Shown here: piece after piece, positions 6,584 through 11,899 of the stretch
Position numbering within the stretch: the first letter of the stretch is position 1
Layout of the letters: each line of letters begins with the position of its first letter
Assembly (NCBI GenBank): GCA_900544515.1
Contig: UQVI01000043.1
Coordinates: 1 to 11,899 of the forward strand
Length of the DNA stretch: 11,899 nt
From: an uncultured Oscillospiraceae bacterium
GTDB lineage: Bacteria; Bacillota; Clostridia; Oscillospirales; Acutalibacteraceae
Reading direction: 5' to 3'
The notes under the pieces: model-generated
Told to the model about the DNA's origin: nothing
The model's input: only the letters and a program-made list of their open reading frames with translations
Database searches by the model: none
Program-made: the position numbers and the translations under genes

Positions 6584-8140
6584 TTATTTTGCAATATCAC
6601 TGGCTCTTGATTCACGGATGATATTAACCTTAATCTGACCCGGATATTCCATTTCACTTTCAATTTTTTTAGCGATTTCACGAGCAATGTACGGCATTCT
6701 GCTGTCGTCAATTACATTAGGCTTAACCATAACTCTTACCTCACGGCCTGCCTGAATTGCATATGCTCTTTCAACACCGTCAAAGCTTGTGGAAATTTCC
6801 TCAAGTTGTTGTAAACGCTTGATATAGTTTTCAATATTTTCTCTTCTTGCACCGGGTCTTGCTGCTGATACTGCATCGGCTGCCTGAACAAGACAAGCAA
6901 CAACAGTCTTACATTCAATTTCACCATGATGTGCTGCAATTGCGTGAACTACGCCTTCGTTTTCCTTATACTTTCTTGCGTATTCAACACCGAGAGCAAT
7001 ATGAGAACCTTCCATTTCATGGTCAAGTGCCTTACCGATATCGTGAAGGAGACCTGCACGTCTTGCCTGTTTTTCGTCAGCACCGAGCTCAGCGGCCATA
7101 AGACCTGCTATGTACGATACTTCAAGGCTGTGCTTAAGTACGCTCTGGCCATACGAGGTACGGTATTTCAGCTTTCCGAGAAGCTTTACCAGTCCGGGAT
7201 GAATCTGACCGCAGTTGGCAAGAAGAACAGCCTTTTCACCCTCCTGCTTAATGGTTGCGTTAACCTCTTTTGTACTCTTTTCAAAACATTCTTCAATTTT
7301 TGTAGGGTGGATTCGTCCGTCCTGTATCAGTCTTTCAAGAGTGAGCCTTGCAATTTCTCTTCTGACAGGGTCAAAAGAGCTGATTGTAATCGCTTCAGGT
7401 GTGTCGTCAATAATAAGCTCAACACCTGTAATTGTTTCGATAGAGCGGATATTTCTGCCCTCTCTGCCGATGATTCTGCCCTTCATTTCATCGTTTGGAA
7501 GGGCAACAACGGAAACAGTTGTTTCTGCTGTGTGGTCTGCTGCACAACGCTGGATTGCAGTGCCGATAATTTCACGAGCCAAAACATCGCTCTGGTCACG
7601 GACCATCTGCTCATATTCGAGTATACGCTTGCTTTTTTCAGTATCAAGCTCTTCACTGAGGGTTGCAAGAAGCTGTTTCTTTGCTTCCTCCTGGGTGAGA
7701 CCCGATATACGTTCCAGCATATCAAACTGGCTTTTCTTAATGCCGTCAATCTCGAGTAGTTTTTCATCAAGCTGCTTTTGCTTATCGCTTAAAGCCTCCG
7801 TTTTTTGTTCAATTGAATCTGCACGCTTATCAAGATATTCTTCTCTCTGATTTAAACGTGACTCCTGTCTTTGAACTTCACTTCTTCTCTCACGGATTTC
7901 CTTATCAGCATCCGTGCGGAGTTTGTGAATTTCATCCTTTGCTTCAATGAGACGGGCTTTTTTTGTTGACTCAGCCTCAGATAAAGCATTGTTAATTATT
8001 TTTGTGGCCTCCTGTGTAGCGGAGCCGATTTCTTTTTCGCTTGTTCTTCTGCGGTGCTCACCGCCCAGAACAAAGCCGACTATACCAAAAATAACGGCAC
8101 ATACTATGCCGACAACAATCGGAATGATTGCACTACTCAT
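6584..8140 (-). CDS. rny: Ribonuclease Y
   Basis: A 518-residue membrane-anchored endoribonuclease that begins mRNA decay in many Gram-positive bacteria and processes polycistronic and riboswitch transcripts. Domains in order: an N-terminal transmembrane helix (about 4-26); a long charged coiled coil (about 35-165); a KH RNA-binding domain with the GREG loop (225-228) after MKGRIIG; and an HD phosphohydrolase domain with metal-ligand candidates H337, H366-D367 (LLHDIGK) and H390. The C-terminal domain ends with KVNIIRESRASDIAK. Length matches the usual 510-520 residues, and no key residue is missing. AAGGAGGTGC stands upstream with a rather long 12-nt spacer. The gene is transcribed from the promoter at 8276-8304 and ends at its own hairpin terminator. 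Confidence 0.98.
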   Translation of the reverse strand: MSSAIIPIVVGIVCAVIFGIVGFVLGGEHRRRTSEKEIGSATQEATKIINNALSEAESTKKARLIEAKDEIHKLRTDADKEIRERRSEVQRQESRLNQREEYLDKRADSIEQKTEALSDKQKQLDEKLLEIDGIKKSQFDMLERISGLTQEEAKKQLLATLSEELDTEKSKRILEYEQMVRDQSDVLAREIIGTAIQRCAADHTAETTVSVVALPNDEMKGRIIGREGRNIRSIETITGVELIIDDTPEAITISSFDPVRREIARLTLERLIQDGRIHPTKIEECFEKSTKEVNATIKQEGEKAVLLANCGQIHPGLVKLLGKLKYRTSYGQSVLKHSLEVSYIAGLMAAELGADEKQARRAGLLHDIGKALDHEMEGSHIALGVEYARKYKENEGVVHAIAAHHGEIECKTVVACLVQAADAVSAARPGARRENIENYIKRLQQLEEISTSFDGVERAYAIQAGREVRVMVKPNVIDDSRMPYIAREIAKKIESEMEYPGQIKVNIIRESRASDIAK

Positions 8141-8275
8141 ACGTTAACAGCACCTCCTTCTGTTTAAAATTCTCGAAATTTACCATTCAGAAAAGGTACA
8201 GTTTAAATGCAAATTTAGCAAAGTTTGACATATTTGTATGCAAAAAAACATAACTATATGTAAAACTTCTATAAT

Positions 8276-8304
8276 AATATACACCTATATCTTGTATCTG
8301 TCAA
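8276..8304 (-). promoter_or_regulatory. Predicted sigma-A promoter for rny
   Basis: On the minus strand, TTGACA (8304-8299) is followed by a 17-bp spacer and TATATT (8281-8276), five of six matches in the -10. The transcript would have a leader of about 130 nt before the rny start codon. That leader (8141-8268) is AT-rich, and I see no convincing hairpin or riboswitch in it. Confidence 0.68.
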
Positions 8305-8362
8305 GCGTTTTAAAAACAAAGTCCTAAATAGTGGGTAAAATATCAGCGTAAAATTTTGCTTG

Positions 8363-8391
8363 TTGACAATCATCAATGGTAGTGATAAAAT
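8363..8391 (+). promoter_or_regulatory. Predicted sigma-A promoter for thrS with extended -10
   Basis: TTGACA (8363-8368), a 17-bp spacer, then TAAAAT (8386-8391) preceded by TG one base upstream (8383-8384, the extended -10 element). The predicted start near 8398 leads straight into the T-box leader. Its -35 lies 58 bp from that of the divergent rny promoter. Confidence 0.8.
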
Positions 8392-8397
8392 AATAAA

Positions 8398-8630
8398 AAA
8401 CAGTAAAACATTGATAAGGATATGATTTGCTTCTGCAGCTTTCAGAGAGCGTGCGTCTGGTGCGAGTACGCAGTATGGGGAGTTAAATTACCACCTTTGA
8501 GTGTCCGCAGGAAATGGCGGAACGTATGCCTGCGTTAAAGGCTTTGAGTGATACTAAAAAATGATTTTTAGTATAATTCAGGTGGAACCGTGAATTTTAT
8601 TCACCCTGATTTTTCAGGGTGATTTTTTTA
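8398..8630 (+). promoter_or_regulatory. T-box riboswitch (tRNA-Thr responsive) with thrS leader terminator
   Basis: The leader RNA senses uncharged tRNA-Thr and controls transcription into thrS. Stem I occupies roughly 8411-8500; an apical helix pairs 8452-8456 with 8468-8472 around GGTGCGAG, and tandem ACC ACC (8490-8495) before TTTGAGTG is the likely Thr specifier site. Stem II can form between TCCGC (8504-8508) and GCGGA (8517-8521). CGCAGG (8507-8512) can pair with CCTGCG (8529-8534), the expected IIA/B pseudoknot. Stem III is a perfect 10-bp hairpin (8551-8560 with 8565-8574). The antiterminator pairs TCAGG (8578-8582) with CCTGA (8605-8609) and GTGAAT (8590-8595) with ATTCAC (8599-8604), leaving the 7-nt bulge TGGAACC (8583-8589). 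UGGA would pair with a tRNA ending UCCA, predicting a U discriminator. The antiterminator excludes the terminator hairpin downstream. Confidence 0.95.
8601..8629 (+). terminator. Conditional terminator of the thrS T-box
   Basis: Arms 8601-8609 (TCACCCTGA) and 8614-8622 form a 9-bp stem with a TTTT loop, followed by seven T (8623-8629). Its 5' arm is shared with the antiterminator, so binding of uncharged tRNA-Thr would prevent it from forming. Confidence 0.93.
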
Positions 8631-8691
8631 TTTTATTAAGTTTCTGACTCACAATAAATGAGACAGTTTCAATTTTTAGGAGGTAATATAT

Positions 8692-10632
8692 ATGGTAAAA
8701 ATTACTTTAAAAGACGGTACGGTTAGTGAATATTCTTCACCAATTACTGCTGCCGACATCACAAAGGAAATTTCAATGGGTCTTTACAGAAATGCTTGTT
8801 CCTGTAAAATCAACGGTGAGGTTAAGGATCTCAGAACCGTTGTTGATACCGACTGTACCTTTGAGGTGCTCACCTTTGATGATGAGGACGGCAAAAAGAC
8901 CTTTAATCATACTGCATCACACATTATGGCTCAGGCTGTTAAAAGACTTTATCCTGATGTAAAGCTTACAATCGGTCCTGCAATTGACAGTGGTTTTTAT
9001 TACGATTTTGATACAGAAACTCCTTTTTCTCCTGAGGATTTGGAAAAAATTGAAAAGGAAATGAAAAAGATTGTCAAGGAAGGATTGGAGATTGAAAAAT
9101 TTGAGCTTGCTCCTGCCGATGCAATCAAAATGATGGAAGAAAAGGATGAGCCTTATAAGGTTGAGCTTATCAATGAGCATGCTGAAAAGGGCGAGCCGAT
9201 CAGCTTTTATAAGCAGGGTGAGTTTACTGAACTTTGTGCAGGTCCTCACCTTATGGATATGAAGGTTGTTAAGGCATTCAAGCTTACAAACTGCACGGGT
9301 GCTTATTGGCGCGGTGACGCTAAAAATAAGATGCTTTGCCGTGTTTACGGTACAGCATTCCCTAAGGCTTCAATGCTTGAGGAACATCTTCAGATGCTTG
9401 AAGAAGCGAAAAAACGTGACCATAACAAGCTCGGACGTGAGCTTGAATTATTTACAACGGTTGACTATGTTGGTCAGGGCTTGCCTATTCTTTTGCCAAA
9501 GGGTACTAAGATTATTCAGATTTTACAGAGATTTGTTGAGGATGAGGAAGCAAGAAGAGGCTGGCAGCTGACAAAAACACCTCTTATGGCTAAATCTGAT
9601 TTATATAAGATTTCGGGTCACTGGGATCACTATAAGGATGGTATGTTTGTTCTTGGTGATGAGGAAAAGGATAAGGAAGTGTTTGCGCTTCGCCCTATGA
9701 CCTGCCCATTCCAGTATCAAGCTTATCTTAACAAGCCTCGCTCATACAGAGATTTACCGCTCAGGTATGATGAAACCTCAACTCTTTTCAGAAATGAGGC
9801 AAGCGGTGAAATGCACGGCCTTATCCGTGTTCGTCAGTTTACCATTTCTGAGGGTCACTTAATGTGTACACCTGACCAGCTTGAGGATGAGTTCAGAGGT
9901 TGTTTTGAACTTTGTGAATATATGCTTAAAACACTTGGTCTTTATGAGGATGCAAGCTTCAGATTTTCACAGTGGGATCCGGATAATCGTGAAAAGTATA
10001 TTGGTACGGAAGAGCAGTGGGATGAAGCTCAGAGCAAGATGAAAAATATTCTTGATGACCTCAACGTTGATTATAAAATCGGTATCGGTGAGGCTGCATT
10101 TTATGGTCCTAAGCTTGATATTCAGATTAAAAATGTATTCGGAAAAGAGGATACCCTTATCACAATTCAGATTGATCAGATGCTTGCTGAACAGTTTGGC
10201 ATGGAATATGTCGATAAGGACGGTGTAAAGAAAAATCCTTATATTATTCATAGAACTTCTATCGGCTGTTATGAGCGTACTTTGGCATATTTGATTGAAA
10301 AATATGCAGGCGCATTCCCAACATGGCTTGCTCCTGTTCAGGTTAAGCTCCTTCCGATTGCCGACAGACACCTTGATTATCTCTATGATGTTAAGAAGGC
10401 TCTTGAGGCAAAGGGCATCCGCTGTGAGATTGACGACAGATCGGAAAAAATCGGTTTCAAGATTCGTTCTGCTCAGCTTGAAAAGGTACCTTATATGATC
10501 CTTGCAGGTGATAAGGATATTGAAAACGGCACAATCTCAGTACGTTCACGTAAGAATGGTGACGAAGGTGCCACAACTATGGATGAATTCCTTGCAAGAA
10601 TTCTTGAAGAGGTTGAAACCAAAGCACTTTAA
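8692..10632 (+). CDS. thrS: Threonine--tRNA ligase
   Basis: A 646-residue class II aminoacyl-tRNA synthetase that charges tRNA-Thr and edits mischarged Ser-tRNA-Thr. Domains in order: TGS (about 1-62); the N2 editing domain with HxxxH (H73, H77) and C182-x3-H186; the catalytic core with motif 2 (FRNE, 366-369) and motif 3 (R529 in GCYERT); zinc ligands C338, H389 and H520; and the C-terminal anticodon-binding domain (about 545-646). All catalytic, zinc and editing residues are present, and the length is normal. AGGAGGT (8678-8684) sits 7 nt before ATG 8692. Expression is set by the T-box leader. No clear terminator follows the TAA at 10630-10632; the downstream DNA is an IS remnant. Confidence 0.98.
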   Translation: MVKITLKDGTVSEYSSPITAADITKEISMGLYRNACSCKINGEVKDLRTVVDTDCTFEVLTFDDEDGKKTFNHTASHIMAQAVKRLYPDVKLTIGPAIDSGFYYDFDTETPFSPEDLEKIEKEMKKIVKEGLEIEKFELAPADAIKMMEEKDEPYKVELINEHAEKGEPISFYKQGEFTELCAGPHLMDMKVVKAFKLTNCTGAYWRGDAKNKMLCRVYGTAFPKASMLEEHLQMLEEAKKRDHNKLGRELELFTTVDYVGQGLPILLPKGTKIIQILQRFVEDEEARRGWQLTKTPLMAKSDLYKISGHWDHYKDGMFVLGDEEKDKEVFALRPMTCPFQYQAYLNKPRSYRDLPLRYDETSTLFRNEASGEMHGLIRVRQFTISEGHLMCTPDQLEDEFRGCFELCEYMLKTLGLYEDASFRFSQWDPDNREKYIGTEEQWDEAQSKMKNILDDLNVDYKIGIGEAAFYGPKLDIQIKNVFGKEDTLITIQIDQMLAEQFGMEYVDKDGVKKNPYIIHRTSIGCYERTLAYLIEKYAGAFPTWLAPVQVKLLPIADRHLDYLYDVKKALEAKGIRCEIDDRSEKIGFKIRSAQLEKVPYMILAGDKDIENGTISVRSRKNGDEGATTMDEFLARILEEVETKAL

Positions 10633-10720
10633 GCTGCATTCCACGCAGTGAGGAGGAACTATATAAAACAAAAGCACTCGATGCTTTGAAGTGACCCCGA
10701 AAGTTTAGACAAAATAAATA

Positions 10721-10882
10721 TTAAAATTTAAGAGAATGAGTTCGGAATTGCACCGGGCTCATTTTCAGTTTTGATATAATTCGTTCGTTGTTGTAGTAAT
10801 CAATGTAGTCTTTCAAACAGTTGATGAATTCATCAACTGTTTGAAAATGCTCGCCGTAAAACATTTCAACTTTCAGTCTGCC
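10721..10882 (-). pseudogene. IS3-family transposase OrfB, C-terminal fragment
   Basis: Translation of the minus strand gives about 53 codons starting GRLKVEMFYGEHF and including DYIDYYNNERI and KLKMSPVQFR, then TAA at 10723-10721. This is the end of the DDE integrase domain of IS3-family OrfB proteins, containing the conserved YYNxxR and SPxxxR segments; the catalytic Glu and both Asp lie upstream and are absent. Family members usually read FFGRLK here. In this sequence an in-frame TGA directly precedes GRLK, marking the breakpoint. The fragment cannot encode an active transposase. Confidence 0.85.
10811..10846. repeat. Perfect 36-bp palindrome inside the transposase fragment
   Basis: TTTCAAACAGTTGATGAA (10811-10828) is followed with no spacer by its exact reverse complement (10829-10846). 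All 18 base pairs match, and the symmetry stops at 10810/10847. On the minus strand the whole block is in-frame transposase sequence (FQTVDEFINCLK), so it is part of the IS coding region, not an inserted element. Confidence 0.95.
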
Positions 10883-11095
10883 TCAAAATTTTATGATAAA
10901 AACGGCACAAATAAGGTGCTGTATGCAATCTTTGATCAGCGTGCTGAGGAAATGAAAAGGATTAAATCACTCGGTCTTGATAAGCTGTATCGCGGCATCA
11001 GAAAATCACTGTATAATGAAAATGACAATGATATCATTGTTCCTGAGCAGTTTGATTTCATTGTTGCTGATTTTAAGACGGAGGAAGAGGAATGA
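10883..11095 (+). pseudogene. 3' remnant of an unrecognised gene, fused to the IS remnant
   Basis: An open frame reads from the IS junction as SKFYDKNGTNKVLYAIFDQR and runs about 70 residues to TGA (11093-11095), ending VADFKTEEEE. The composition is ordinary for a soluble, charged protein: an Asp/Glu/Lys-rich helix (about AEEMKRIKSLGLDKLYRGIRK) and an acidic tail. I do not recognise the family. The frame can be extended left to an ATG at 10841, but those first 14 codons are antisense to the transposase, so that start is not credible. The 5' part of the gene appears to be lost. Its stop overlaps the ATG of the next frame (ATGA), suggesting the two were once translationally coupled in one operon. 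Confidence 0.6.
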
Positions 11096-11485
11096 AAAAG
11101 GTGTTTAAAATATTATTATCCATTGTTCCTATGAAAGAATATATGACCGCCTATGATGAGGCTAAGGGCATGGATAATCGCCTTTGTGGCTTCCGCTTTC
11201 CTAAGGAGAACGGCACGCCTGCAGTAGATGATCAGATGTTTGAAAAAAATGGTTGAGCTCGGCTCAACAAAAGGTTGTTTTTCCGGTCACGACCATATGA
11301 ATAACTTTTTCGTTAACTATCAGCGAATACGTTTGACATACGGCCTTTCCTGCGACCATAATATCTATCTTGTTCCTCTACGCGGCGGTGTGCTTATCAA
11401 TGTTAAAAATGACGGTTCTTTTACAACGCAGCACCTTATTCGTCACAGAGGACAGCGTACAGTAACAATCGGCAAGGAGCAGTAA
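11092..11485 (+). pseudogene. Calcineurin-like metallophosphoesterase, internally deleted and frameshifted
   Basis: Two frames together resemble the C-terminal part of a metallophosphoesterase. Frame one starts at ATG 11092 with a signal-peptide-like MKKVFKILLSIV. It passes directly into PMKEYMTAYDEAKG, which in family members follows the metal-ligand His of an HIPMPEY-like motif; here that His is absent. The frame stops at TGA 11254-11256. Frame two, joined if one A of the A7 run (11243-11249) is removed, continues MVELGSTKGCFSGHDHMNN with the GHDH metal motif, then YQRIRLTYGL and a GGVLINVKNDGS strand, ending TAA at 11483-11485. The N-terminal Asp, GD and GNH motifs are missing, consistent with an internal deletion of roughly the first catalytic half. 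A GAGGAA site precedes the ATG by 5 nt. Decay is the simplest reading; a misassembly is also possible. Confidence 0.75.
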
Positions 11486-11499
11486 ATTTTAATAAAGTG

Positions 11500-11528
11500 T
11501 TGAATTCGGCATTATATTTTGTTAATAT
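11500..11528 (+). promoter_or_regulatory. Weak candidate promoter before the phosphatase-like gene
   Basis: TTGAAT (11500-11505), a 17-bp spacer and TAATAT (11523-11528) lie between the pseudogene and the next start. Each hexamer matches consensus at four of six positions, so this is only a suggestion. Confidence 0.3.
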
Positions 11529-11586
11529 TAGTAGGGTTGATGAATCCATTTAATGAATGAAAACTGTATCAGCTGAGGTGAAGAAT

Positions 11587-11874
11587 ATGTTTAACGATAA
11601 GAAGAAATATATCCATTCGGTTAATGCGAAAGGAATTTTCAATAATACCTATGAGACAAGAATTCCACAGACTATTGTGGCGAAGCGTATTCTGAATCAT
11701 TTTAAATCAGCACTCAGAAAGCCGAAATGCCTGTTCATCGGTTGGGATGGCTGCCGTGCTGATGCTATGAAATATCTTATTAAAAGTGAGGACGAAAAGG
11801 TAACTGGCTGCAATGATACAAATAGTTACAGTGCCGTAGCATCTTTAAAGAGCAGCGGCGGACTGTATATAACC
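11587..11874 (+). CDS. Alkaline phosphatase / type I phosphodiesterase superfamily protein, N-terminal 96 residues (cut by contig end)
   Basis: The first 96 residues of a probable metal-dependent phosphatase or phosphodiesterase. After about 46 residues with no signal peptide comes a hydrophobic strand and KCLFIGWDGCRADAM (47-61). The Asp in GWDG (D54) is placed like the first metal ligand of the alkaline phosphatase superfamily. The nucleophile and other ligands lie beyond the contig end, so the exact family is uncertain. The start at 11587 is preferred over an in-frame ATG at 11557 because GAGGTG (11575-11580) lies 6 nt upstream of it and none precedes 11557. The open frame continues six codons to a stop in adapter sequence; those residues (LSLIHI) are not real. 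Confidence 0.72.
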
Positions 11875-11899
11875 CTGTCTCTTATACACATCTGACGCT
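11875..11899. other. Untrimmed Nextera adapter (mosaic end), not genomic
   Basis: CTGTCTCTTATACACATCT (11875-11893) is the reverse-strand Tn5 mosaic end, followed by GACGCT, the start of the Nextera Read 1 adapter arm in the same orientation. It is the reverse complement of the adapter at the left end (25-49). Genomic sequence ends at 11874. Confidence 0.98.

Larger units (their letters stand above)
10692..10882 (-). mobile_element. IS3-family insertion sequence remnant (right end only)
   Basis: About 190 bp of the transposase-3' end of an IS3-family element, in minus orientation. The outer edge starts TGACCCCGAAAGTTTAGAC (10692-10710), which has the form of an IS3-family terminal inverted repeat. 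Inside it lies the end of the OrfB reading frame. Homology stops abruptly near 10882, where the conserved reading frame is lost, so the left end, OrfA and most of OrfB are missing and no target duplication can be checked. Confidence 0.82.

Noticed and set aside
6926..7850. Long plus-strand open frames (277 and 211 codons) opposite rny
   Set aside because: They are antisense to the well-supported rny gene, have Ser/Cys/Phe-rich composition typical of shadow frames, and lack convincing ribosome binding sites.
8225..8256. Plus-strand TTGACA at 8225-8230 as a second thrS promoter
   Set aside because: No acceptable -10 hexamer occurs at 16-18 bp; the promoter at 8363-8391 is far better and fits the T-box start.
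10671..10687. Hairpin AAAGCA/TGCTTT as thrS terminator
   Set aside because: Only 6 weak pairs and no T run after it.
10841..10882. ATG at 10841 as start of the gene ending at 11095
   Set aside because: Its first 14 codons are the antisense strand of the IS3 transposase fragment and no ribosome binding site precedes it.
11557..11586. Earlier in-frame ATG for the phosphatase-like gene
   Set aside because: No ribosome binding site upstream, while 11587 has GAGGTG six bases before it, and that site lies within the extra codons.
1..11899. CRISPR arrays, tRNA or rRNA genes, prophage or defence modules
   Set aside because: No regularly spaced repeats, no cloverleaf-like segments and no recognisable phage or defence proteins were seen on either strand.

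Overview
The window looks like chromosomal DNA from a low-GC Gram-positive bacterium (Bacillota), most likely a Clostridia-class anaerobe. The signs are strong GGAGG-type ribosome binding sites, consensus sigma-A-type promoters, a T-box leader on thrS, RNase Y, and a CpsC/CpsD/CpsE-type exopolysaccharide operon. Species cannot be named from the sequence. Both ends are untrimmed Illumina Nextera adapter (1-49 and 11875-11899), so the two terminal genes are cut and their predicted C-termini are adapter translation.

Left half, minus strand (50-6082): an exopolysaccharide/capsule operon read leftward from a perfect-consensus promoter (TTGACA, 17 bp, TATAAT; 6082 to 6054). In order it encodes a Wzz/CpsC chain-length and kinase-activator protein, a CpsD-type tyrosine kinase with a very tyrosine-rich tail, a polyprenyl-phosphate sugar-phosphate transferase that would start the repeat unit, two GT4 glycosyltransferases that would extend it, and a radical SAM protein cut by the contig edge. 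Spacing is tight (8-nt overlap, 14, 22, 0 and 14 nt). Flippase, polymerase and tyrosine phosphatase are not in the window.

Middle (6176-8691): a hairpin terminator separates the operon from a small Dabb-domain protein gene, which follows rny (RNase Y) on the minus strand, with rny's own terminator lying just upstream of the Dabb ribosome binding site. rny and thrS are divergent, with back-to-back promoters. The thrS leader is a complete T-box riboswitch: Stem I, a Stem II/IIA-B pseudoknot, Stem III, and mutually exclusive antiterminator and terminator. It would read uncharged tRNA-Thr.

Right end (8692-11874): intact thrS, followed by a decayed stretch. This holds the 3' end of an IS3-family element (with a perfect 36-bp palindrome inside its transposase reading frame), the 3' remnant of an unrecognised gene, a metallophosphoesterase pseudogene with an apparent internal deletion and a frameshift, and the 5' part of an alkaline-phosphatase-superfamily gene cut by the adapter. 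I found no clearly new system. The most noteworthy items are the tyrosine-repeat kinase tail, the radical SAM gene in a polysaccharide operon, the IS palindrome, the broken junction region, and the adapter-derived chimeric protein ends.
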